From the NCBI GenBank assembly GCA_026225015.1, contig JAMFRY010000142.1, forward strand, positions 1 to 10,934: a DNA stretch of 10,934 nucleotides. Reading direction: 5' to 3'. Shown here one piece after another: positions 5,297-10,934 of this stretch. The notes beneath the pieces are model-generated. The model was not told the DNA's origin, ran no database searches, and saw only the letters and a list, made by a program, of their open reading frames with translations. The position numbers and the translations under genes were made by a program. The DNA comes from Alphaproteobacteria bacterium (GTDB lineage: Bacteria; Pseudomonadota; Alphaproteobacteria; Acetobacterales; Acetobacteraceae). The number at the start of each line of letters is the position of its first letter. Within the stretch, counting starts at the first letter, position 1.

Positions 5297-6898
5297 ATGA
5301 GCGGTAGGCCAAGTATCGTTCCGGTGGGCTCCGGGCGCGAATCCGGCGGCAGCCAATTCGGCGGACCCTCCACGCGCGATGGCAGCCAGGCCGGCTCCGG
5401 CCCCCGGGATTCCGGCCAACGGGATGCCGGCCACCGGGATACCTGGCACCGGGATGCCGGCCAAGACGATGCCGTGCCCGAGAAACAGCGGCGCCGCAAG
5501 CCGTTTATTCGGTCCGCCGGTGTACGCTTTGCCATCGTCTATGCGACCATTTTTGGCTTGAGCGCCTTCGCGCTGGCCTTTTCCGTCTGGTATTCCACCG
5601 CGGCGCTGCTGCAACGGCAGGTGGAAATTGCCATTCGCAACGATGCGGCGGTCCTTTCCGATGATTTCACTGCGGGCGGACTGCCTTCGCTTGTCGGCGC
5701 CATCAACAGCCGGCTGGCTGAAAATTTCGAGATGGATGCGATCTATCTGCTCGCCGGCCCTCCGGGCGAGCGCATTACTGGTAACTTGCAGGCCTGGCCG
5801 AACGGCATTGACCAGAGTGCCGCCTGGTATGAATTGCCGGTGCGGCGGCACGGCGCTCGTTCCGTCGCGCTGCTCCGGGCCTATGATCTGCCAGGCGGCT
5901 TCCGGCTGCTGGTCGGCCGCGATTTAACCTCACGCACCCAGCTTCGGTATTTGCTGCGCGATGGGCTGTTATGGGCGATGGCGATCATGTTGGCTTTGGG
6001 ACTGCTCGGCGCGCTGGTGATACGTTCGATGTTTCGCAGCATGATCCAGGATATTTCGAACACCACAAGGGCGATCTCGCGGGGAGATCTGGCGCGCCGT
6101 GTGAATATTTCCGGCAATGGCGATGAATTCGACGAGCTGGCCGATAACATCAACGAAATGCTGGACCGCATTGCCCGGCTGATGGATGGCGTACGGCAGG
6201 TATCGAACTCGATTGCCCATGACCTGCGCACGCCGATCACCCGCGCCCGCGCCCGGCTGGAAGATGCGGCCCTGCACGCGCATACGCAAGCGGATCTGAG
6301 ATCGGCGATCGAGCGCGCCACCGGCGATCTGGACGCGATCATCGCGGTATTCCAGGCACTGCTCAGGATTGCCGAGATCGAAGCGGGCTCCCGGCGTTCG
6401 GCTTTCGCCGAGCTCGATCTGGTGCCGCTGCTGACGGATATCTTCGAACTCTACCACGATGTCGCCGAGGAGCGGGGCTTGAGCCTGCTGGCGCATTTTG
6501 CCGGGCCGCTGCCGTTATGGGGCGATCGCGAGCTGATGCAGCAAGCCATCACCAATCTGCTGGACAACGCACTTAAATTTTCAGCGCCGGGCACCAGCAT
6601 TTCCTTCACCGCCAAGCTGGAGGATGCGATGATTTCCATCGCGATCAGTGATCGCGGGCCCGGCATTTCGCCGCGAGACCAGCAGCGCGCGACGGAGCGG
6701 TTTTTCCGTGCCGAATCGGCGCGCAACACGCCTGGTTCCGGGCTGGGGCTGGCGCTGGTGGTGGCGGTGGCGCAGGTGCATAATGGCACGCTGCGGCTTT
6801 TGGATAATCATCCCGGCTTGCGGGCAGTTATCGCCTGCCCGGCTTCCAGCCGCGCCGGATTTGATACCCGCGCCGGCACGCGGGCCAGGCCCCGTTGA
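5297..6898 (+). CDS. Membrane sensor histidine kinase (HAMP-HisKA-HATPase)
   Basis: This is the 533-residue partner of the upstream regulator. Residues 1-70 form a hydrophilic, Gly/Arg/Asp-rich tail with tandem pentapeptides. TM1 lies at about 77-99, a small periplasmic sensor region at about 100-222, and TM2 at about 224-243, followed by a HAMP domain to about 295. The H-box is SNSIAHDLRTPITRAR with H308 as phosphorylation site. The ATP-binding domain has the N-box TNLLDNALKFS, the G1 box SDRGPGIS, the F-box ERFFRAE and the G2 box GSGLGLALV. All catalytic motifs are intact. The ATG at 5297 has GGAGAA at 5288-5293; a TTG at 5279 is in frame but has no such support. The extracytoplasmic segment is too short and general to name a ligand. 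The long repetitive tail before TM1 is unusual for this class. Confidence 0.94.
   Translation: MSGRPSIVPVGSGRESGGSQFGGPSTRDGSQAGSGPRDSGQRDAGHRDTWHRDAGQDDAVPEKQRRRKPFIRSAGVRFAIVYATIFGLSAFALAFSVWYSTAALLQRQVEIAIRNDAAVLSDDFTAGGLPSLVGAINSRLAENFEMDAIYLLAGPPGERITGNLQAWPNGIDQSAAWYELPVRRHGARSVALLRAYDLPGGFRLLVGRDLTSRTQLRYLLRDGLLWAMAIMLALGLLGALVIRSMFRSMIQDISNTTRAISRGDLARRVNISGNGDEFDELADNINEMLDRIARLMDGVRQVSNSIAHDLRTPITRARARLEDAALHAHTQADLRSAIERATGDLDAIIAVFQALLRIAEIEAGSRRSAFAELDLVPLLTDIFELYHDVAEERGLSLLAHFAGPLPLWGDRELMQQAITNLLDNALKFSAPGTSISFTAKLEDAMISIAISDRGPGISPRDQQRATERFFRAESARNTPGSGLGLALVVAVAQVHNGTLRLLDNHPGLRAVIACPASSRAGFDTRAGTRARPR
5405..5464 (+). repeat. 15-bp tandem repeat (4 units) encoding RDxxx pentapeptides in the kinase tail
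   Basis: Four 15-base units begin with CGGGAT at 5405, 5420, 5435 and 5450, and a degenerate partial unit follows to 5474. Units 2 and 4 differ by one base (CGGGATGCCGGCCA plus C or A). They encode RDSGQ, RDAGH, RDTWH and RDAGQ at kinase residues 37-56, followed by DDA. The period preserves the frame, so copy number could vary between strains without inactivating the kinase. Confidence 0.92.
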
Positions 6899-6912
6899 AG
6901 CGCTTGGACTTT

Positions 6913-6926
6913 ACTCCTTAAGGAGT
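6913..6926. repeat. Perfect 14-bp palindrome ACTCCTTAAGGAGT
   Basis: A perfect palindrome with no spacer begins 15 bases after the kinase stop codon. In RNA it could form only a short hairpin, and no T tract follows, so a terminator is unlikely. A dimeric DNA-binding protein site or a 3' processing or stability element are possibilities. Confidence 0.5.
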
Positions 6927-7013
6927 CGGTGGGAGCTGCCACGGTTCCGTGCGGGAAGCTTGCGGCTGACCAATTAAGACAGTGATTCTGACTAGATTCG
7001 AGCCGCAAACCAC

Positions 7014-7073
7014 TTGGGGGCGCAAAACGGTGTACAGGCCTCCCGAAATCCCCCCAACCCGCGCCGGGTTTTT
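7014..7073 (+). ncRNA. Candidate small structured RNA or structured 3' end
   Basis: TTGGGGG (7014-7020) can pair over 7 bp with CCCCCAA (7051-7057), closing a 30-base loop. That loop includes CCTCCC at 7039-7044, which resembles an anti-Shine-Dalgarno motif. A terminator hairpin follows at once. This architecture, a stem with an exposed CCTCC-type loop and then an intrinsic terminator, is seen in some alphaproteobacterial trans-acting small RNAs. I find no good promoter directly upstream (only a -10-like TAGATT at 6993-6998), so it may instead be the processed 3' end of the two-component transcript. Confidence 0.28.
7056..7073 (+). terminator. Rho-independent terminator
   Basis: AACCCG (7056-7061) and CGGGTT (7065-7070) form a 6-bp stem around a CGC loop, followed directly by TTT, giving five T residues in a row (7069-7073). 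It reads in the plus direction, about 157 bases after the kinase stop, and would end the two-component transcript or a separate small RNA before the polysaccharide locus. Confidence 0.6.
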
Positions 7074-7136
7074 GCTGATGACAAGAGCACCAGCTGCGCG
7101 CTGACGTGACTAAAAATCCGTAATTGAGAAGTATTT

Positions 7137-7181
7137 TACAACCTTTGATTGCTTAGTATCAAAAATAATATAAAGGTTGTA
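7137..7181. repeat. 10-bp inverted repeat TACAACCTTT / AAAGGTTGTA with nested repeat
   Basis: The arms are 7137-7146 and 7172-7181, perfect over 10 bp with a 25-base AT-rich spacer. Nested and sharing the inner TTT is a second pair, TTTGAT (7144-7149) and ATCAAA (7158-7163). The two structures compete for the same bases in RNA, or could represent spaced binding sites in DNA. A third pairing overlaps the left arm: GTATTTTACAA (7131-7141) is the exact reverse complement of TTGTAAAATAC (7235-7245). Confidence 0.6.
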
Positions 7182-7189
7182 TTTCTATC

Positions 7190-7218
7190 TTGACTTGCGC
7201 CTCACTCCCCGGCATACA
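7190..7218 (+). promoter_or_regulatory. Weak promoter candidate upstream of the exopolysaccharide locus
   Basis: A good -35, TTGACT (7190-7195), is followed 17 bases later by a poor -10, CATACA (7213-7218). It lies just after the right arm of the large inverted repeat, where a bound protein could control it. If used, the first gene would have a leader of nearly 390 bases. Confidence 0.25.
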
Positions 7219-7233
7219 GGCTTTAGTTAACCA

Positions 7234-7248
7234 TTTGTAAAATACAAA
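7234..7248. promoter_or_regulatory. 15-bp palindromic candidate operator TTTGTAAAATACAAA
   Basis: TTTGTA and TACAAA are perfect half-sites around AAA. The element contains TAAAAT (7238-7243), a five-of-six match to a -10 box, though no good -35 lies 16-18 bases upstream. It repeats the TTGTA/TACAA core found in the larger inverted repeat 50-100 bases upstream, suggesting several sites for one regulator. Confidence 0.45.
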
Positions 7249-7561
7249 GCGGTTCCAGCGGTAAAAGCCCACCCATTATTAACTCTTTCCAAAACGGCAA
7301 GCTTCACCGTCGCGAGAAAGTCATGCGCTCTTCGCCGCCACCCTAACGCCCTCGCCGCTCTCAGCCTGCCTGCACATTCCCGGTCGAAGCGGGTGAAGCA
7401 GGTGGCGAAAAAGGGCGGCACCCGAAATTAGCAAAATAGCCGATTGGCACGAACATCTTGCGAGATGGGCGCTTGGCCCCACCATGCGCGATGCCGTGCG
7501 GGGGCAGATTTTCCGGCACTGAGCCTAACCAGCGGGCCGCGCCAGCCGGAACGCATACGAA

Positions 7562-7578
7562 ATAGTTAGTTATACTAT
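7562..7578 (+). promoter_or_regulatory. -10-like element inside an inverted repeat, proximal to the sugar transferase
   Basis: ATAGT (7562-7566) and ACTAT (7574-7578) are inverted around 7 bases, and TATACT (7571-7576) is a good -10. The hexamer 17 bases upstream is GGAACG (7548-7553), a poor sigma70 -35. It resembles the GGAAC of general-stress ECF promoters, but the matching CGTT -10 is absent. A start here would leave a leader of about 30 bases. Confidence 0.35.
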
Positions 7579-7612
7579 CTTCCTGTTGTTTTTTCCAACT
7601 TCTGAGGCTTTC

Positions 7613-8389
7613 ATGAAAATCAACCACGCCCGCCACTCCAATGAAAACGCAACGATGCAGCCAGCCACCTTTGGAAGAGGCGATGATCCCTCCTGGGCCG
7701 GGCACTGCCTTTCTGTTGCTTTTCCGCCTCCCGAGAACCCAATCGAATCGCATGGCCTAGGTGTTTTTTCGAAGAAAACCGGCTCAGGCAGTTCGTTTTG
7801 CAAGCGGGCGATGGATTACGGCCTGGGGAGCCTGGCAATTGTACTGGCTTCGCCAGCACTTTTGGCCATTTCGATCGCGATAAAACTGGATTCTCCCGGC
7901 CCGGTATTTTTTCGGCAGCCAAGGCGCGGCTTGAACAATCGTAGCTTCATGGTTTTCAAATTCCGCTCGATGTACAAGCATCTTTCGGATATCGATGCAA
8001 ACAGGCAGACATCGCGCAACGATCCGCGGGTGACGCGCGTTGGCAGATGGCTGCGCCGCTTAAGTCTCGACGAACTGCCACAGCTCTTCAACGTAATGCG
8101 AGGCGAGATGTCGCTGGTAGGGCCACGCCCACATGCGCCACATACCCGCGTTGAGGGGCAATTACTGGATGCAGCGAGCAGCGACTACATGCTGCGCTAC
8201 AGCGTTAAACCTGGAATCACCGGATGGGCGCAAGTGAATGGCGCCAGGGGTGAACTTGTAAGGCGGGAAGACCTTCGCAAACGTATCGACTACGATCTCG
8301 AATATATCCGGCAATGGTCTGTCGTATTCGATCTCAAGATCATGGTTCTCACCGCAACCCGGGAGATAATCAGTAAAAATGCGTTCTAA
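7613..8389 (+). CDS. Polyprenyl-phosphate sugar-1-phosphate transferase (GumD/WcaJ-type core)
   Basis: This 258-residue initiating enzyme transfers a sugar-1-phosphate from a nucleotide sugar to undecaprenyl phosphate on the inner membrane, starting exopolysaccharide repeat synthesis. Residues 1-60 are hydrophilic with no recognised domain. One membrane helix spans about 68-91 with the usual proline (SPALLAISIAI). The bacterial sugar transferase domain follows, with FRQPRRG, FKFRSMY, NDPRVTRVGRWLRR, the catalytic Asp-Glu pair D153-E154 in SLDELPQLFNVMRG, SLVGPRP, and VKPGITGWAQVNGARGE. The last motif favours the hexose-phosphate (glucose or galactose) group. It lacks the four-helix N-terminal region of full-length WcaJ/GumD, so it is the short form. 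The ATG at 7613 has GAGG 5 bases upstream; a TTG at 7586 is in frame but less likely. The gene overlaps the next by 11 bases. Confidence 0.92.
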   Translation: MKINHARHSNENATMQPATFGRGDDPSWAGHCLSVAFPPPENPIESHGLGVFSKKTGSGSSFCKRAMDYGLGSLAIVLASPALLAISIAIKLDSPGPVFFRQPRRGLNNRSFMVFKFRSMYKHLSDIDANRQTSRNDPRVTRVGRWLRRLSLDELPQLFNVMRGEMSLVGPRPHAPHTRVEGQLLDAASSDYMLRYSVKPGITGWAQVNGARGELVRREDLRKRIDYDLEYIRQWSVVFDLKIMVLTATREIISKNAF

Positions 8390-9242
8390 TATCATGGCGT
8401 TTTTGCCAACTTCCGGACACGCCCCGGTACCGGCCGCGTTCGACATTGTTCCAAGCGCTTCGGTTCGTTCCGAACTTATGGGATTGCCGCTCGATCATCT
8501 GCACCGCGATGCGATCAGCCTGAAAATTGTCGAGGCGGCACGCGCCAGAAGCAAGATGCTGGTTGTCAACGCCAATGCGCAGATGATGGTGCTTGCGCAA
8601 GAACTGCCCTGGATGAAATCGCTTTTTGCGAAAGCGGATATCGCATTTTGCGATGGCGCCGGCGTGCAGCTTGCAAGCAGGATATTGCAGGGTTTTGCGC
8701 TGCATCGCACGACGCCGCCGGAATGGATCGGCTCGGTTCTGGGCGCGCTCGGAGCCAATGGCTCGGTTTTCTGGATCGGCGGAAAGCCGGAGGTGGTGGC
8801 GCAAGCGGCGCGGCGCTACGAGCAGGAGTTTGGCGTAACAACCGCCGGAATTCAGCACGGATATGTGGATTTATCTGCTGGCTCCAGGGAAAACCTTGAA
8901 CTCATCGCGCGGATCAATGCCGCGCGGCCTTCGATCATTCTGGTGAATATGGGCATGCCCCTGCAGGAGCGCTGGATCTGGGAGAACTGGGACCGGCTGG
9001 ATACCGGCGTGGTGATTTCCGCCGGCGCGCTGGTGGACCATGCGGCGGGACTCGTTCAACGGCCGCCGCGCTGGGTTTCCAATATCGGGATGGAATGGCT
9101 GGTGCGGCTGCTGCGCGAGCCGCGGCGCCTGTGGCGGCGTTATCTGATCGGGCTGCCGGTGTTCGCATTCCACATATTGCGTTTTCTACACGACCGGCAG
9201 GGCGAAAACCCCCGTCCGACCGCCATTATTAATCAGCGATAA
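8379..9242 (+). CDS. WecG/TagA/CpsF family (GT26) glycosyltransferase
   Basis: This 287-residue GT26 enzyme adds the second sugar to a polyprenyl-diphosphate-linked sugar. In xanthan and acetan synthesis the equivalent step is the glucosyl addition by GumM-like proteins, which fits its place after a GumD-like gene. Visible features are VVNANAQMMV (N64), ADIAFCDGAGVQLASR with D92 as the likely catalytic base, VFWIGGKPEVV, IILVNMGMPLQERWI, and ISAGALVDHAAG. The C-terminal appendage is basic and aromatic (GMEWLVRLLREPRRLWRRYL), a region that anchors TagA-type enzymes to the membrane. After the catalytic Asp the sequence reads HRTTPPEWIG in place of the R-x2-G-x-D motif common in WecG/TagA. The ATG at 8379 lies inside the end of the sugar transferase gene; an ATG at 8394 is an alternative start. 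Neither has an ideal ribosome site, so coupling is likely. Confidence 0.9.
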   Translation: MRSNIMAFLPTSGHAPVPAAFDIVPSASVRSELMGLPLDHLHRDAISLKIVEAARARSKMLVVNANAQMMVLAQELPWMKSLFAKADIAFCDGAGVQLASRILQGFALHRTTPPEWIGSVLGALGANGSVFWIGGKPEVVAQAARRYEQEFGVTTAGIQHGYVDLSAGSRENLELIARINAARPSIILVNMGMPLQERWIWENWDRLDTGVVISAGALVDHAAGLVQRPPRWVSNIGMEWLVRLLREPRRLWRRYLIGLPVFAFHILRFLHDRQGENPRPTAIINQR

Positions 9243-9248
9243 AGTATT

Positions 9249-9264
9249 GCGTGGCAAACCACGC
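9249..9264 (+). other. Intercistronic hairpin
   Basis: GCGTGG (9249-9254) and CCACGC (9259-9264) form a perfect 6-bp stem with a CAAA loop, 7 bases after the GT26 stop codon. No T tract follows, so it is unlikely to terminate fully. It may stabilise the upstream mRNA or set different levels for the chain-length protein. Confidence 0.5.
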
Positions 9265-9328
9265 GCAAACCCATTTGGTTCTGCCCGGCTGTTGGCGGAG
9301 CTGTCTCTAACGTGAAGGCTGAAACGTG

Positions 9329-10934
9329 ATGGCTTTAAATTATGGCGCCAGCGGGGAACCGGCGGGAATGGGTTTTGCAACGGTGCAGAGCTGGCGCGCC
9401 GTCACGCGCCATAAATTGCTATTCTTCGGCTGCGCCATTCCGGTATTCCTTACAGGAGCGCTGGTGGTGGCGGTATTGCCGGTTAGCTACCACGCCAGCG
9501 CGACAGTGGAGATTGCGGCGCAGAGCGCAGATCCGCTGGCGCCGGATGGCGCGCAACAGGCTGATCAGTATCAGGACAACGATCTACCCTCGACCGTCGC
9601 GGCGATGATGCGCTCGCGCGATGTAGCTGAAGCGGTATTGGCACAGGTTCCACCGGCGCCGCCGCGGCCCACCCCCAAGATGATGCAGAATTTCTGCGCC
9701 TGGACGCAGGGAGCAATTTGCCCGGCAGCGCCCGTGACAAATCCGCAGCTACTGCGCGAAGCGGCGATTGGTGGTCTCCTCAAAAATCTGACCGTGACGC
9801 CGGAAGCGCATTCGCGGATTCTGGACGTGGACGTAACGGCGGGCAGCGCCGCGCTGGCGCAGGTTCTGACGAACGCCGTGGTGGAGAATTATCAGCAAAG
9901 CTCCGTCCTGCAGCAGGCCGAGCAAAGCGATCATGCCGCCGACTGGCTGCAGACGCGAACCAATGAATTGCAGCAGCGCTGGCTGAGCGCGGTGCAAACG
10001 GCGGATCACTATCGGATCGCCAATAATATAACGGATACAAAACAAGGCGGCTCCGAAGTGCCGTTGATCGACCAGCAGTTGCAGGATGCCGCGGCAAGCC
10101 TGGAAACTGCGCAGACTCAGCTGATCCTTGCGCAGGCCCAGCACCATGCCGGAAACGCCGGGCATGCGCAGCCCGAAACGGCACTGGCGGCTGCCACAGC
10201 GGGGATGCTGGTGCAGCTGGAGAGCACGCGTGACGAGCTGGCGGGAGAATTCGGGCCTAATTATCCCAAAGTGAAGACTCTGAACACGCAGATTGCGGCC
10301 CTGCAAAACCACCTTGGATCGGCGGCGAGCGATGGCGACCCAGAAAGCGGCCTGGAGGGCGGGCAGATAAGCGTCGCCGCGGCGCAGGCGCAGGTGAACC
10401 AATTGACGGCGCGGCTGGATACGCTGAGCGGGCAGGCTTCGCAGCAAGGCGCCATGCAGGCCCAGTACGAGATCCTGCAGGCGGAAGCCGATAATGCGCG
10501 AAAGGCATATTCCACCTTTGTAGAACATGCGGCCGAGGTCGCTGACCGGACGGCTCTGGTGGAGCCCACGGTTACGGTGGTCTCCGAGGCCGGACTTCCG
10601 CTGCAACCGAGCTTTCCCAACCGGCCAAGCCTGATGCTTGGCGTTTTGTTGCTGTCTTTAATTGCAGGCGCAGTCGCCGCGCTGACCAGAGAGAGCCTGG
10701 CGCGTGGCTTGGCCGGGACCGGTTTGGGCCAGACCGAAGGTATTCCGCTGCTGGCAGGCCTGCCTTTTGTGCCGGCGCAACAAGGCCGGCAGGTATCACG
10801 GCACGTTCTGGACGAACCCTATTCGCCGGCCAGCGACGCCATGCGGGGTATTGCACATTCGCTTTCACTTCTGGCCGTCGCGCAAGGCCGGTCCGTGCTG
10901 GTGACTTCCGCCGGCGCGCGTGAGGGCCGCAGCA
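9329..10934 (+). CDS. Wzz/GumC-type polysaccharide chain-length and export protein with BY-kinase-like C-terminus (3' end outside window)
   Basis: The frame is open from 9329 through the last base, 535 residues so far. TM1 lies at about 30-51, followed by YHASATVEIAA, the start of the Wzz domain. A long periplasmic helical region at about 180-415 includes EFGPNYPKVKTLNTQIAALQ, which matches GumC-type proteins. The Pro-rich motif SEAGLPLQPSFPNRPS (419-434) leads into TM2 (about 434-452). The cytoplasmic part then has ASDAMRGIAHSLSLL and VLVTSAGAREGRS, which correspond to the start of a BY-kinase domain and its Walker A. In that Walker A the usual lysine is arginine (R534). Two cysteines (C123, C131) in the periplasmic region could form a disulfide. 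Such proteins assemble into inner-membrane oligomers that set chain length with an outer-membrane channel. GAAGG at 9314-9318 sits 7 bases before an in-frame GTG at 9326, which could be the true start, one codon earlier. Confidence 0.9.
   Translation, partial: MALNYGASGEPAGMGFATVQSWRAVTRHKLLFFGCAIPVFLTGALVVAVLPVSYHASATVEIAAQSADPLAPDGAQQADQYQDNDLPSTVAAMMRSRDVAEAVLAQVPPAPPRPTPKMMQNFCAWTQGAICPAAPVTNPQLLREAAIGGLLKNLTVTPEAHSRILDVDVTAGSAALAQVLTNAVVENYQQSSVLQQAEQSDHAADWLQTRTNELQQRWLSAVQTADHYRIANNITDTKQGGSEVPLIDQQLQDAAASLETAQTQLILAQAQHHAGNAGHAQPETALAAATAGMLVQLESTRDELAGEFGPNYPKVKTLNTQIAALQNHLGSAASDGDPESGLEGGQISVAAAQAQVNQLTARLDTLSGQASQQGAMQAQYEILQAEADNARKAYSTFVEHAAEVADRTALVEPTVTVVSEAGLPLQPSFPNRPSLMLGVLLLSLIAGAVAALTRESLARGLAGTGLGQTEGIPLLAGLPFVPAQQGRQVSRHVLDEPYSPASDAMRGIAHSLSLLAVAQGRSVLVTSAGAREGRS

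Larger units (their letters stand above)
6899..7612. other. Long non-coding region between the sensor kinase and the exopolysaccharide locus
   Basis: No frame here looks like an intact gene. The first part (6899-7080) has GC-rich hairpins: the palindrome ACTCCTTAAGGAGT (6913-6926), an imperfect hairpin over 6934-6960, and a stem-plus-terminator unit at 7014-7073. The middle (about 7105-7260) is clearly richer in A and T than the flanking genes and is packed with inverted repeats. The last part (7270-7560) is GC-richer again. It contains a minus-strand stretch HDFLATVKLA (7325-7296) that recalls the end of IS5-type transposases, but too little remains to call a pseudogene. Promoter-like elements for the downstream locus lie near 7190-7248 and 7571-7576. 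Confidence 0.6.

Noticed and set aside
6991..7013. tRNA-like stretch containing GATTCGAGCC and ACCA
   Set aside because: The bases flanking the T-loop-like sequence do not pair and there is no anticodon or D arm upstream.
7361..7753. 130-codon minus-strand open frame in the intergenic region and start of the sugar transferase
   Set aside because: It runs antisense into the sugar transferase gene, has no recognised domain, and its codon pattern is that of a shadow frame.
9749..10606. 285-codon minus-strand open frame
   Set aside because: It lies entirely opposite the Wzz/GumC-like gene, whose plus-strand frame has clear motifs. The minus translation is rich in Arg, Gln and Leu with no recognisable domain.
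1..10934. CRISPR array, phage cassette or defence system
   Set aside because: No regularly spaced direct repeats of CRISPR size were seen. The holin-family gene stands beside a YqjD-like gene and not in a lysis module, and all larger genes have housekeeping or polysaccharide roles.

Overview
The window reads as a GC-rich alphaproteobacterial chromosome, most likely Acetobacteraceae or a close relative. This is inferred from the psd-pssA gene pair, the paired DUF883/holin-like membrane genes and an acetan/xanthan-like exopolysaccharide locus. No 16S or other decisive marker is present.

Layout. (1) 2-1185, plus strand: the 3' end of phosphatidylserine decarboxylase followed by CDP-diacylglycerol-serine O-phosphatidyltransferase, together the phosphatidylethanolamine pathway. 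(2) 4205-1197, minus strand: five genes in a row, convergent with pssA. They are a YqjD/ElaB-like DUF883 protein, a YqjE-like holin-family membrane protein, a cupin, an SMP-30/gluconolactonase-like lactonase and a two-module VOC (glyoxalase-fold) protein. The last three overlap or nearly touch and look translationally coupled, as a small metabolic operon of unknown substrate. The cupin seems to start at a CTG codon just after a strong Shine-Dalgarno, so an ordinary gene call would cut off its N-terminus. (3) 4206-4522: a divergent intergenic region with a good sigma70-like promoter whose -35 box abuts a 13-bp palindrome. (4) 4523-6898, plus strand: an OmpR-family response regulator and a HAMP/HisKA sensor kinase with an unusual N-terminal pentapeptide-repeat tail. 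(5) 6899-7612: about 700 bases without a convincing gene. It holds structured RNA-like segments, a rho-independent terminator, an AT-rich block of nested inverted repeats, and possibly a fragment of a decayed transposase. (6) 7613 to the end, plus strand: an exopolysaccharide locus with a polyprenyl-phosphate sugar-1-phosphate transferase (GumD/WcaJ-type catalytic core), a WecG/TagA/CpsF (GT26) glycosyltransferase, and a Wzz/GumC-type chain-length protein that runs off the window just as a BY-kinase-like Walker A motif begins. The first two enzymes would load and extend a sugar on undecaprenyl phosphate, and the third would control chain length and export.

A recurring oddity is 15-bp-period in-frame repeats: two in the VOC gene (near the N-terminus and in a loop of the first module) and one in the kinase tail. 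No CRISPR array, tRNA, rRNA or intact mobile element was seen, and no defence system is evident. The most promising unexplained items are the intergenic block between the kinase and the polysaccharide locus, the CTG start of the cupin, the palindrome-controlled promoter of the two-component system, and the arginine in the Walker A motif of the GumC-like protein.
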